Shown here: piece by piece, positions 9,669 through 19,204 of the stretch
Numbering within the stretch: the stretch's first letter is position 1
Layout of the letters: every line of letters begins with the position of its first letter
Assembly (NCBI GenBank): GCA_021778845.1
Contig: JAJYBU010000017.1
Coordinates: forward strand, 1-64,000
Direction: 5' to 3'
Length of the DNA stretch: 64,000 nt
Source: Acidobacteriota bacterium
GTDB taxonomy: Bacteria > Acidobacteriota > Terriglobia > Terriglobales > Acidobacteriaceae
The notes under the pieces: model-generated
The model's database searches: none
Told to the model about the DNA's origin: nothing
Seen by the model: only the letters and a program-made list of their open reading frames with translations
Position numbers and translations under genes: made by a program

Positions 9669-10484
9669 ATGCCAAAGTTTGCCGCAAACCTGACAATGAT
9701 GTTTACCGAACTTCCATTCCTCGATCGCTTCGCAGCGGCAGCGGCGGCTAGCTTCCAGGCGGTTGAGTTCCTCTTCCCTTACGACTTCGAGAAGCAGCAG
9801 ATTGCCGACCTGTTGGCGGCTAATGAACTGACTCTGGTGCTGCACAATCTTCCCGCTGGCGATTGGGCGGGGGGCGAACGCGGCATCGGCTGCCATCCGG
9901 CGCGGGTGGATGAGTTCCGAGCCGGAGTCGACCGCGCCATCGACTATGCCACAGCGCTCGGTTGTCCGCGCGTCAACTGCCTGGCTGGCATCCTGCCGGC
10001 TGGGGTAAGCGCGGATGCTGCCCGCGCGACGCTGGTCGAGAATCTGCGCTACGCCGCTGCCAGGCTCGAAGCCGCCAACATCGAACTGCTACTCGAGCAT
10101 GTCAATAGCCGCGATATTCCCGGATTCTTCGTCGACCGCTCGCGCCCGGCGGTGGAGATCATCACGGAGGTAGCATCCGCGAACCTGAAACTACAGTACG
10201 ACATCTACCACGCGCAGGTGCTGGAAGGCGACCTCGCCCGGACTATTGAGACGGAGTTTGCGCGCATCGGCCACATCCAGTTAGCCGATAATCCCGGTCG
10301 CCACGAACCGGGAAGCGGCGAGATCAACTTCCCTTACCTCTTCCGCCGGATCGACGAACTCGGCTACACAGGCTGGATCGGATGCGAGTACAAGCCTCGC
10401 ACGACAACGATCGACGGATTGGGCTGGTTCGAACCGTATCGAAGCACACGGCCAGCCACGCAGACACCTTCGAGCACTTCCTGA
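9669..10484 (+). CDS. hyi: Hydroxypyruvate isomerase
   Basis: MPKFAANLTMMFTELPFLDRFAAAAAASFQAVEFLFPY...LHNLPAGDWAGGERGIGCHP; follows gcl. Confidence 0.92.
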   Translation: MPKFAANLTMMFTELPFLDRFAAAAAASFQAVEFLFPYDFEKQQIADLLAANELTLVLHNLPAGDWAGGERGIGCHPARVDEFRAGVDRAIDYATALGCPRVNCLAGILPAGVSADAARATLVENLRYAAARLEAANIELLLEHVNSRDIPGFFVDRSRPAVEIITEVASANLKLQYDIYHAQVLEGDLARTIETEFARIGHIQLADNPGRHEPGSGEINFPYLFRRIDELGYTGWIGCEYKPRTTTIDGLGWFEPYRSTRPATQTPSSTS

Positions 10485-10507
10485 GCCTCATACCCTGGAG
10501 AAAATCA

Positions 10508-11410
10508 ATGAGCAAAATTGGATTTATTGGTCTCGGCATCATGGGTCATCCGATGGCCGGTCATCTGCAGAAGGCCGGTCACGATCTGTTTCTGTTCTCT
10601 CGGAGCAACGTCCCGGCGGATCTAGTCCGCGACGGCGCCATTGCATGTGTGTCGAGCTCCGATGTCGCTTCCAAAGCTGACATCGTGATCACGATGGTAC
10701 CGGATACCGCCGATGTCGCCGCGGTGTTATTTGGCAAGAAAGGGGTTGCCGAATGCCTTTCCGCGGGGAAGATCGTCATCGATATGAGTTCGATCTCTCC
10801 AATCGAGACAAGAACATTTGCCGCCCGCATTGGCGAATTGGGAGCGCACTACTTTGACGCGCCTGTCTCCGGTGGCGAAGTGGGCGCGAAGGCCGCCAGC
10901 CTCACCATCATGGTCGGCGGTCCTGAGTCGCTCTTTGCTCAGATCGAGCCCATACTTCGGCTGATGGGGAAGAATGTCACACTGGTCGGAGGCCACGGAG
11001 ACGGTCAAACGGCTAAAGTTGCGAACCAGATCATCGTTGCTTTGACGATTGAAGCGATTGGCGAGGCACTCCTGTTCGCATCCAGGGCCGGAGCCGATCC
11101 CAGCAAGGTGCGTGCGGCCCTCATGGGTGGATTCGCCTCTTCACGCATTCTTGAAGTGCATGGCCAGCGAATGATCGATCGCAACTTTGAGCCCGGATTC
11201 CGTATTGCATTGCATCAGAAAGACCTGAACCTGGCTCTGGCGGGGGCCAGGGAGCTGGGCATTTCTCTCCCCAATACGGCCACATGCCAGGAGTTGTTCA
11301 ATGCATGCTCCGCTCATGGCGGCGCGGCCTGGGATCACTCCGCAATGGTTCGCGCCCTCGAACTGCTTGCCAATCACGAGATTGCGCCCGACGCTGCGAA
11401 GGAGACTTAG
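10508..11410 (+). CDS. glxR: 2-hydroxy-3-oxopropionate (tartronate semialdehyde) reductase
   Basis: MSKIGFIGLGIMGHPMAGHLQKAGHDLFLFSR, FDAPVSGGEVGAKAASLTIMVGG, KVANQIIVALTIEAIGEAL; beta-hydroxyacid dehydrogenase family next to gcl-hyi. Confidence 0.9.
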   Translation: MSKIGFIGLGIMGHPMAGHLQKAGHDLFLFSRSNVPADLVRDGAIACVSSSDVASKADIVITMVPDTADVAAVLFGKKGVAECLSAGKIVIDMSSISPIETRTFAARIGELGAHYFDAPVSGGEVGAKAASLTIMVGGPESLFAQIEPILRLMGKNVTLVGGHGDGQTAKVANQIIVALTIEAIGEALLFASRAGADPSKVRAALMGGFASSRILEVHGQRMIDRNFEPGFRIALHQKDLNLALAGARELGISLPNTATCQELFNACSAHGGAAWDHSAMVRALELLANHEIAPDAAKET

Positions 11411-12117
11411 ACCGGGCTGCTTCCGCCAAGAATAGCAACACGGGCGTTGGCAATGTGGCGCGACGTCGCTTTGGCGATAGCGGCCTCATCGCGTGAAGCC
11501 ATCGCTTTCAGCATGGATGCGTGCTCATTCACGACGCCCTGGCGTCGCTCGAGTGTAGCCAGCGCAAAGGATCGCAGAGGAAGAATGTCAGAGCGAAGGT
11601 CTCCAAGCATTCGCTTGAGTCGAATGCCATCGGCGTAGGCGAGAATCTCATCGTGGAACGCCGTATCCAGTCGTTCCATCTCGCTAAGATCGTCAACATA
11701 CTTCCGCATGCGTTCGACGATCCGTTCAATCTTCACATAATCGCGTTTTTGCATACGCCGCGCAGCGCGCAAAGCTGCAATCGTCTCAAGAGATTCTCGG
11801 ATCTCCAATATGCAGCCGACCTCGTCAAGCTTCAACTCCCGGACGACCGTTCCGCGTCCGCCTCGGGGCTCAACCATCCCTTCCGTTTCAAGCCGTCGGA
11901 GTGCCTCGCGAACCGGGGTGCGGCTCGCCCCTAGGCGGGTCGCAATTTCAACTTCGATCACCGGCGCACCGGCGGGCATCTCGCCAGACAAAATCGCCGC
12001 TCGCAGGCGATCGTAGATCTGATCCCGCAGAGGCCGTGGACGCTGCAGGGCGCCGCGAGCCCCAATTGTACTTGCCTGGTTCCGTGTCCCTACGGCCATG
12101 TCTTGGAGTCTATCCAT
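11407..12117 (-). CDS. GntR/FadR-family (FCD domain) transcriptional regulator
   Basis: PLRDQIYDRLRAAILSGEMPAGAPVIEVEIATRLGASRTPVREALRRLETEGMVEPRGGRGTVV wHTH plus FCD-like C-terminal domain; start may be 12098. Confidence 0.9.
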   Translation of the reverse strand: MDRLQDMAVGTRNQASTIGARGALQRPRPLRDQIYDRLRAAILSGEMPAGAPVIEVEIATRLGASRTPVREALRRLETEGMVEPRGGRGTVVRELKLDEVGCILEIRESLETIAALRAARRMQKRDYVKIERIVERMRKYVDDLSEMERLDTAFHDEILAYADGIRLKRMLGDLRSDILPLRSFALATLERRQGVVNEHASMLKAMASRDEAAIAKATSRHIANARVAILGGSSPV

Positions 12118-12143
12118 CTCCGATCAGGTGGGTCAATAGTTTC

Positions 12144-12159
12144 CTGTATACAGTATCCC
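12144..12159 (+). promoter_or_regulatory. GntR-type operator copy 2
   Basis: CTGTATACAGTATCCC identical to 7684-7699; abuts the -35 box at 12160. Confidence 0.7.
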
Positions 12160-12188
12160 TTGACAAAGCCCTGTCGCACACATACTAT
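12160..12188 (+). promoter_or_regulatory. sigma70-like promoter of glcD operon
   Basis: TTGACA (12160-12165) - 17 nt - TACTAT (12183-12188). Confidence 0.7.
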
Positions 12189-12201
12189 CCGATTCGCCTC
12201 C

Positions 12202-12217
12202 GGGATACCGTATACAC
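12202..12217 (-). promoter_or_regulatory. GntR-type operator copy 3 (inverted)
   Basis: GGGATACCGTATACAC; reverse complement GTGTATACGGTATCCC matches CTGTATACAGTATCCC at 14/16. Confidence 0.65.
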
Positions 12218-12250
12218 GCGCTCTGAAATTCTTCGACGGGAATCAGATTC

Positions 12251-13720
12251 ATGCGGACACAGACATCCGGCAAGACGGACCTTCACCAGCGGTTTGCCAC
12301 CATTGTCGGCGATTCCAATACCATCAGCGCTGCCAGCGAGTTGCGCACGTATGAATGTGACGGCCTTACGGGAACCCGCGTCACGCCTGCGCTTGTCGTA
12401 CTGCCTGGGACAACCGAAGAAGTCTCCCAATGCGTTCGTCTGGCGAACGAACTTGGCATGCCGATCGTCGCACGCGGCTCCGGTACAGGTCTGTCAGGCG
12501 GTGCGGTACCAAGTCCAGAATCGCTCATCATCGGTCTCTCGCGCATGAATGCCATTCTCGAGGTGGACCTTCCGAATGAACGGATCCGCGTACAGCCTGG
12601 GGTCGCAAATCTGGACGTAAGCCGGGCAATTGCTCCGCACGGCTACTATTACGCTCCTGATCCATCGTCACAATCCGTCTGCTCGATCGGCGGAAATGTA
12701 GCAGAAAATTCCGGCGGCGCACACTGTCTGAAATATGGCTTCACGGTGAACCATGCCATGGGCGCAACCGTCGTGCTGGCAGACGGTACAGTCGTTTCGA
12801 TCGGTGGCCCGCTGGCGGACTCACTGGGTTACAACCTCATGGCGCTAATTGTCGGCAGCGAAGGAATGATGGCTGTGGTAACCGAAGTCTGGCTGCGTAT
12901 CATACGGTTGCCACAGAAGACACGCACGATCTTTGCAACGTTTCCGTCGACCGACGAAGCGGGTGCGGCCGTCTCGGCGATCATAGCGAACGGCATCATC
13001 CCAGCAGCCATCGAGATGATGGACCAGTTAGCCATCAAGGCTATCGTCGCTGCCACCGGTGTCGACTGGCCGCTCGACGTCGGTGCAGCCCTGCTCGCGG
13101 ATATGGACGGCATCGCTGCAGAAGTCGATCACACCGCCGAGGCGGCGATCGCATCGATGAAGCAAGCAGGAGCGGTCGATGTGCGCACGCCGCGCGACGC
13201 GGCAGAGCGTGCGCTGATGTGGAAGGGCCGCAAGAGCGCCTTCGCTGCGGTGGGACGCATCAGCCCCAACTACTACGTCCAGGACGGGGTCGTCCCGCGC
13301 AAGCAGATTGCCGCCGTCTTGCGCGAGATCGCAAGGCTTGCTGCCGAAGCAGGATTGTGCGTGGCCAACGTCTTTCACGCGGGTGACGGCAACTTGCATC
13401 CGCTGCTGCTCTATGATGCCCGCGTACCAGGCGAGGAGGAGCGCGCCGAGCACGTGGCCAGCGAGATTTTGCGAGTGTGCATCCGGTATGGCGGTTCCAT
13501 CACCGGTGAGCATGGCGTAGGACTCGACAAAGCACCGTATATGGGCGAACTCTTCAATGAGAATGACCTTGAGACGATGAGCCTTGTGCGGTGCGCCTTC
13601 GATCCGGCAGGGCGGCTCAATCCAGGCAAAGTATTTCCTACGCCACGGCTTTGCGGTGATCGGCCCGGCCCCTTCGTGTTGTCCCCTCTCGAACGTCTTG
13701 ACATCGCGGGGCGTGGTTAA
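12251..13720 (+). CDS. glcD: Glycolate oxidase FAD-linked subunit GlcD
   Basis: PIVARGSGTGLSGGAVPSPESLIIGLSRMN, SVCSIGGNVAENSGGAHCLKYG, ANVFHAGDGNLHPLLLYD, SITGEHGVGLDK. Confidence 0.95.
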   Translation: MRTQTSGKTDLHQRFATIVGDSNTISAASELRTYECDGLTGTRVTPALVVLPGTTEEVSQCVRLANELGMPIVARGSGTGLSGGAVPSPESLIIGLSRMNAILEVDLPNERIRVQPGVANLDVSRAIAPHGYYYAPDPSSQSVCSIGGNVAENSGGAHCLKYGFTVNHAMGATVVLADGTVVSIGGPLADSLGYNLMALIVGSEGMMAVVTEVWLRIIRLPQKTRTIFATFPSTDEAGAAVSAIIANGIIPAAIEMMDQLAIKAIVAATGVDWPLDVGAALLADMDGIAAEVDHTAEAAIASMKQAGAVDVRTPRDAAERALMWKGRKSAFAAVGRISPNYYVQDGVVPRKQIAAVLREIARLAAEAGLCVANVFHAGDGNLHPLLLYDARVPGEEERAEHVASEILRVCIRYGGSITGEHGVGLDKAPYMGELFNENDLETMSLVRCAFDPAGRLNPGKVFPTPRLCGDRPGPFVLSPLERLDIAGRG

Positions 13721-14901
13721 TGTTCGATTCCACAAACCTACTCGAGCCAGCCAGCCTCACCGAGGCCGCCGCGCTAATGCAGGAGCACCGCAGTGCTGGA
13801 ACTCATCTTGCCTTTATCGGCGGCGGCACGCACACGATCGGTCAGCCAGCGAGCGGCGACGTATTGTTTTCAACTCGCAAACTTAACCGAATCATCGAGT
13901 ACGCTCCGGAAGACCAGACCGTTACCGTCGAGGCTGGAGTCACGGTCGCGCAACTCACTGAAGTGCTCGCCTCGTGTGGCCAGCGTCTTGTCCTGGATGT
14001 AGCTGATCCGCACCGCTCGACGATCGGCGGCGCCATTGCGTCCAATGCCTTTGGGCCCAGACGCCTGCGATTCGGTTCGCTCAAGGACCTTATCCTCGGC
14101 ATATCTCTCGTGCGCGCCGACGGCATCGAAGCCCGAGCGGGCGGCAAAGTCGTGAAGAATGTTGCCGGCTTCGACATCTCAAAGTTTGTCGTCGGCTCCC
14201 ACGGTACATTAGCGCTCATCACATCCGCGACGCTGCGTGTTCATCCGCTCCCGGACGTGTCAGAGGCTATCCGTGTTACCCAACTGTCTGCAGGACAGGT
14301 ATGGGACTTGGTCATGGCGATGCGCGAACAGCAGCTTGAGCCAACAACCATCATCGCCGTGGGTACAACAGACGGCCCCGGTGACTATGATGTCGATGTT
14401 GTGTTTGAGGGTGTTCGATCCGGCGCCGATGCACAGGCCAACTGCCTGCGCAACATAGCTGAGCGCCGAGGCTGGTCGATGGAAGAACTCCCGTCCGACC
14501 GCGTCCTCGCAGCCGATGCGGAGGCTCTCTCCGCCGGACCGTTACGCGTGCACTGCACCACCTCACCCTGCGAGTTCGCTCAATCCAACGAGCGCGCGAT
14601 TAGACCGTTAATGCACACACTGACTTCACCCGTAGTAAGCACGTATCCTGCGCTCGGAATATTTACGGTCGCAGGTACACCAACTCCTGCGACGACGGCA
14701 GAGCTTGCGAACTGCCGTAAGCAGATTGAACTGCGCGGCGGATCGCTGATCGTTGAAGCGCAGCCAGCCCCACACGACGGCGCGCCGATGATCGAGCCCT
14801 GGGGAACGCCACCGCCGTCGTTTCAATTAATGCGAGAGATCAAAGCACGTTTCGACCCCAATGGCCGACTGGCCTCGGGCCGTTTTGTCGGAGGCCTCTA
14901 A
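13720..14901 (+). CDS. glcE: Glycolate oxidase subunit GlcE
   Basis: FAD-binding FIGGGTHTIGQPASGDVLFSTRKLNRIIEYAPEDQTVTVEAGVTVAQL; between glcD and glcF. Confidence 0.92.
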   Translation: MFDSTNLLEPASLTEAAALMQEHRSAGTHLAFIGGGTHTIGQPASGDVLFSTRKLNRIIEYAPEDQTVTVEAGVTVAQLTEVLASCGQRLVLDVADPHRSTIGGAIASNAFGPRRLRFGSLKDLILGISLVRADGIEARAGGKVVKNVAGFDISKFVVGSHGTLALITSATLRVHPLPDVSEAIRVTQLSAGQVWDLVMAMREQQLEPTTIIAVGTTDGPGDYDVDVVFEGVRSGADAQANCLRNIAERRGWSMEELPSDRVLAADAEALSAGPLRVHCTTSPCEFAQSNERAIRPLMHTLTSPVVSTYPALGIFTVAGTPTPATTAELANCRKQIELRGGSLIVEAQPAPHDGAPMIEPWGTPPPSFQLMREIKARFDPNGRLASGRFVGGL

Positions 14902-16199
14902 TGAGCGCACCCCAGACCTCAACTGGAGCTGAACGCTCGAATGTCGATCTCATGTCGGACTGTGTCCACTGCGGCTTCTGCTTGCCAGCTTGCCCGACCT
15001 ATACCTCATGGGGAGATGAGATGGATTCGCCGCGTGGGCGCATCGATCTGATGAAAGGCTTGCACGACGGCGTCATCCAGATGGACGACACCGTTGTCGC
15101 GCACTTCGACTCCTGCCTCGGCTGCATGGGATGTATGACCGCGTGCCCCTCCGGCGTCCGCTACGATCTACTGATCGAGTCGACGCGTGCGCAGATAGAA
15201 ACCACTTACCAGCGGCCTGCTGCGGATACTCTGTTTCGCAAACTGATCTTTAGGCTTTTCCCCTATCCCAAGCGACTGCGCCTCGCCGCATTGCCGCTGC
15301 GGCTCTATGTTCGCACTGGCCTTCAGAGCATGATCCGCGGGTCAGGCATGTTGCGTCTCCTGCCGGATCGTCTCGCTCAAATCGATGCGCTCGCGCCTCC
15401 CATCGCCACGGAAGCATCCCTTGCAGAGTTCTATTCTGCTCAGACCGCATCCCCACGTCTGCGTGTTGCGATGATCGCGGGTTGCGTGCAGCGCGTCTTC
15501 TTTCCCAATGTCAATGAAGCGACCATCCGGGTTCTGACCGCCGAGGGCTGCGACGTCGTTGTACCGAAGTTGCAAGGCTGCTGCGGTGCGCTCTCACTCC
15601 ATAGCGGTCGCATCGACGAAGCGAAAGGCTTCGCAGCCCGGCTCATTTCAGCGTTTGAAGGCGAGCAGGTCGATGCCATCATCATCAACGCCGCCGGATG
15701 CGGTTCGGCATTGAAGGAATACGGTCATCTGTTTGCCGACGACGAAGTCATGCGCGAACGGGCCAATGCTTTCGTCGCAAAAGTTCGCGACATCAATGAG
15801 TTCCTGGCTCAACTTACCCCGATCGCACCTCGCTATCCACTCCAACGCCGTGTCGCGTATCACGATGCATGCCATCTTGCGCACGCGCAAGGCATTCGTT
15901 CACAACCTCGGGAGCTGTTGAGTTCGATACCGGGATTAACGCTGTGCGAGATCCCCCATGGGGACCAATGCTGTGGCAGCGCCGGCACCTATAACCTCTT
16001 CGAGCCCGAGAGCGCAATCGAGATTGGGGAACGCAAGGTGAACAATGTCCTGTCGACACACCCCGACATCCTGGCGAGCGCAAACCCGGGATGCACATTA
16101 CAGATTCAATCATTGCTGAGAAAGCGGAACATCACGTTGTGCGCAGCCCACCCGATCGAAATCCTTGACGCTTCAATTTCCCGGCGAGAACTCGCCTGA
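14901..16199 (+). CDS. glcF: Glycolate oxidase iron-sulfur subunit GlcF
   Basis: [32 protein letters not shown] domains ([23 protein letters not shown]). Confidence 0.95.
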   Translation: MSAPQTSTGAERSNVDLMSDCVHCGFCLPACPTYTSWGDEMDSPRGRIDLMKGLHDGVIQMDDTVVAHFDSCLGCMGCMTACPSGVRYDLLIESTRAQIETTYQRPAADTLFRKLIFRLFPYPKRLRLAALPLRLYVRTGLQSMIRGSGMLRLLPDRLAQIDALAPPIATEASLAEFYSAQTASPRLRVAMIAGCVQRVFFPNVNEATIRVLTAEGCDVVVPKLQGCCGALSLHSGRIDEAKGFAARLISAFEGEQVDAIIINAAGCGSALKEYGHLFADDEVMRERANAFVAKVRDINEFLAQLTPIAPRYPLQRRVAYHDACHLAHAQGIRSQPRELLSSIPGLTLCEIPHGDQCCGSAGTYNLFEPESAIEIGERKVNNVLSTHPDILASANPGCTLQIQSLLRKRNITLCAAHPIEILDASISRRELA

Positions 16200-16215
16200 A
16201 AGAAGGTTCCCCTCA

Positions 16216-17907
16216 ATGCAAACCTGGACTCAAATCTACACTCCGGTCGCACACAGTCTCGGCTGGTCTGCCCTGGTTGCCGCACTTCCGGCCGTCGTTT
16301 TGTTAGTTCTTCTGGCGTTCGCACACGCCAAAGCTCATTGGGCGGCGTTGACTGGACTTGCCGTTTCTCTCAGCATCGGCATTTTTGTCTTCGGTATGCC
16401 GGCGAAGCTCGCTCTGAGTGCTGGCCTGCTCGGTGCGGCCTATGGCCTCTTTCCGATTGGATGGATCGTTCTTGGTGCGATCTTCATCTACGATGTGGCA
16501 GTAAAATCCGGTGATTTCGACATTGTAAAAGAGTCGATTGCGGGCGTAGGAATTGACCGTCGCTTGCAAGTGCTGCTCATCGCTTTTTGTTTTGGTGGGT
16601 TCATTGAAGGCGCGTCGGGATTTGGAACTCCGGTGGCGATCTGCGCTGCCATGTTGATCGGCCTTGGCTTCGAGCCTCTCCCGGCCGCTGGCCTGTGCCT
16701 CATCGCTAACACCGCACCCGTAGCCTTCGGTGCACTGGGAATTCCAGTCATCACCCTCGCTGCGGTCACGGACCTGCCCGTTGACCTGCTGAGCGCCATG
16801 GTGGGCCGCATCCTCGTTCTATTCTGCCTGGTAGTTCCCTTCTGGGTAGTCTGGGTACTGTGTGGTCGCCGCAAGACGATGGAAATCTGGCCGGCCTGCC
16901 TGACCGTTGGCATCACGTTTGGTGTTACGCAGTATGTCATCAGCAACTACGTTGGACCTTCGCTGGCCGCGGTCGGAGCAGCCGTTGTCGCCTCGTTTTC
17001 GCTCATGCTGCTTCTCAAGTTCTGGCAACCAGCAACCACATGGTCCTTCGCGCATGAAGATCAGGCCCAACGAGTAATTGAGCACTCCAGCCGGCGTATT
17101 CACGCAACCCGCCGCAAAGTGCAAGCCTGGACACCGTGGATACTGCTCTCCGTGTTTGTATTCGCCTGGGGCCTGACACCGATCAAGAACTTTCTGAACG
17201 GCGGGACCCCGGCTGCTCCAAATTTCCTGAGCGGAATCTCCTATCGCGCCATCACAGTCCCATTGCTGCATAAGGCGGTGACGCGGATGCCTCCGGTGGT
17301 CTCCAAGTCAACCGCCGAACCAGCAATCTTCATCTTCAACTGGCTTTCAGCAACCGGAACCAGCCTGCTGTTGGCCGGCGGCATCAGCGGATTGCTGAGG
17401 GGTCTTACCCCCGTCACCCTCTTCTGGGTTTTTGTGGGGACTCTGAAGCGAATCCGCTTGTCCCTGATTACGATCGCGGCCATGATGGCTCTGGGCTTTT
17501 CCACCAGGTATGCAGGAATGGACTCGACCATGGGACTGGCATTTGCAGCTTCCGGCGTTCTCTTTCCCTTCTTTTCCCCGCTCCTCGGCTGGCTAGGTGT
17601 AGCCTTGACCGGCAGTGACACCTCGTCCAATGTGCTGTTCGGCGGCTTACAGCAAACCACGGCTCGACAGCTAGGACTTTCGCCGATATTAGCTGCAGCT
17701 TCCAACAGTGCTGGCGGTGTGATGGGCAAAATGATCGACGCCCAAAGCATCGTCGTCGCCGGAGTGGCCACGGGACAGCAAGGCGGAGAAGGACGGATTC
17801 TACGCTATGTCTTCCTGCACAGTGTTGTGCTCGCAGTTCTGGTTGGCATCGTAGTATTCCTCATTGCCTATGTATTCCCATCGGTGATTTCTGTGGCAGC
17901 CAAGTGA
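16216..17907 (+). CDS. glcA: LctP/GlcA-family lactate/glycolate permease
   Basis: [52 protein letters not shown]; LctP signature; follows glcDEF. Confidence 0.88.
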   Translation: MQTWTQIYTPVAHSLGWSALVAALPAVVLLVLLAFAHAKAHWAALTGLAVSLSIGIFVFGMPAKLALSAGLLGAAYGLFPIGWIVLGAIFIYDVAVKSGDFDIVKESIAGVGIDRRLQVLLIAFCFGGFIEGASGFGTPVAICAAMLIGLGFEPLPAAGLCLIANTAPVAFGALGIPVITLAAVTDLPVDLLSAMVGRILVLFCLVVPFWVVWVLCGRRKTMEIWPACLTVGITFGVTQYVISNYVGPSLAAVGAAVVASFSLMLLLKFWQPATTWSFAHEDQAQRVIEHSSRRIHATRRKVQAWTPWILLSVFVFAWGLTPIKNFLNGGTPAAPNFLSGISYRAITVPLLHKAVTRMPPVVSKSTAEPAIFIFNWLSATGTSLLLAGGISGLLRGLTPVTLFWVFVGTLKRIRLSLITIAAMMALGFSTRYAGMDSTMGLAFAASGVLFPFFSPLLGWLGVALTGSDTSSNVLFGGLQQTTARQLGLSPILAAASNSAGGVMGKMIDAQSIVVAGVATGQQGGEGRILRYVFLHSVVLAVLVGIVVFLIAYVFPSVISVAAK

Positions 17908-18206
17908 GCCGACTTGCTTGGCTATGGAACGCTGATTTCGATAGGAGCTAAGCCAACCCATGCAGTAACTCTCAACTGAGTCCGTGGCGGTGGCAGGTGC
18001 ACTCTGCCACTGACCTACTTCCCCTGCACAAGACGAATGTGTTTTACGCTTCTGACTTGCAGAAACTGTCTGCTTCATAACGTAACGTGGCGCGTGCATC
18101 CATCGGATTTTAAGTCCGCTCACACTGTTTATGCCATTACGCACATGCCATCCCACGATTCGAGCCCTATCGATCAAACGACAGCGAAAAATTTCAACAC
18201 GAGTAC

Positions 18207-19100
18207 TTACCGGGGCTTAATCAGCCTTGCTAACGCAAAATCCCTGAACTTTGTGACGATGGCTGAGCGACTCGCTTTGCGAACGGCGAGGCCAATTTCT
18301 GACATTGGAATATCGTCTGCGATTTCGCATACCGCGACAGGGGTCGTACTCTTTCGGACCGCGGATGCAGGGAGTATCGCAATTCCAGCGCCAGAATCGA
18401 CCAGTGCAATCAGCGTTGGCATCTCACCTGCGATCTGACATACCTTAGGGACGATGCCAGCATCGCGAAGCATGCCCAATAGCAAATCATGGAAACCCGG
18501 AGCATGTTTCCGCTCGTACATAACAAAGTCCTGATTCGCCAGTTCGCTCAATCTAACTCGCTTCCTCTTTGCCAGCCTGTGAGATGCTGGCACCACCAGC
18601 ACAAACCGTTCCTGATGGACAGGAACGACCTCAAGTCCCCAGTGCTCGCTGATGGGTAGTCTAAGGAATCCAATATCGATCGTTCCGTTGTTCAGCATCT
18701 GAATCTGATCCATGGTCAGAATGTTTCGAAGCGAGAACTCCACTTGTGGATGTAACTCTCGGAACTCACGAATAATACCTGGGACGATCTCATTGCCGGC
18801 GGTAGAAATAAATCCGATACGTAGCAAACCCGACCTACCGGCGGCTGCCAGCTTCGCCCTGTGAATTGCCTGGTCCAATCCCTCCAGAACGCCGGCTACA
18901 TCCTCATGAAAGGCAATCCCCGCAGCAGTCAGTACCGTCCTGCGCCTGTTTCGTTCCAGAAGTCTTACGCCCAGTTCCTCCTCCAGCGCCTTTATTTGAA
19001 GGCTGAGTGCGGGCTGGCTCAGGTGAATGATCTCAGCCGACCGGACAAAGCTCAGCGTCTCTGCAATGGAGAGAAACGAACGAATCTGGCGAAGTTCCAT
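18207..19100 (-). CDS. LysR-family regulator, probable MdcR
   Basis: MELRQIRSFLSIAETLSFVRSAEIIHLSQPALSLQIKALEEELGVRLLERNRRRTVLT; divergent from mdcA. Confidence 0.85.
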   Translation of the reverse strand: MELRQIRSFLSIAETLSFVRSAEIIHLSQPALSLQIKALEEELGVRLLERNRRRTVLTAAGIAFHEDVAGVLEGLDQAIHRAKLAAAGRSGLLRIGFISTAGNEIVPGIIREFRELHPQVEFSLRNILTMDQIQMLNNGTIDIGFLRLPISEHWGLEVVPVHQERFVLVVPASHRLAKRKRVRLSELANQDFVMYERKHAPGFHDLLLGMLRDAGIVPKVCQIAGEMPTLIALVDSGAGIAILPASAVRKSTTPVAVCEIADDIPMSEIGLAVRKASRSAIVTKFRDFALARLIKPR

Positions 19101-19106
19101 CCCTTC

Positions 19107-19148
19107 ATTGTATTTTCAAAACTCATTACAGACTGCAAAAAATACAAT
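19107..19148. promoter_or_regulatory. Inverted repeat in LysR-mdcA intergenic region
   Basis: ATTGTATTTT (19107-19116) and AAAATACAAT (19139-19148), perfect 10-bp inverted repeat. Confidence 0.6.
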
Positions 19149-19204
19149 TTCCCTTATCTATCTCGGAAGCGCCTAATTGGAGCGTTGGAACAGGAGCACC
19201 CCGG

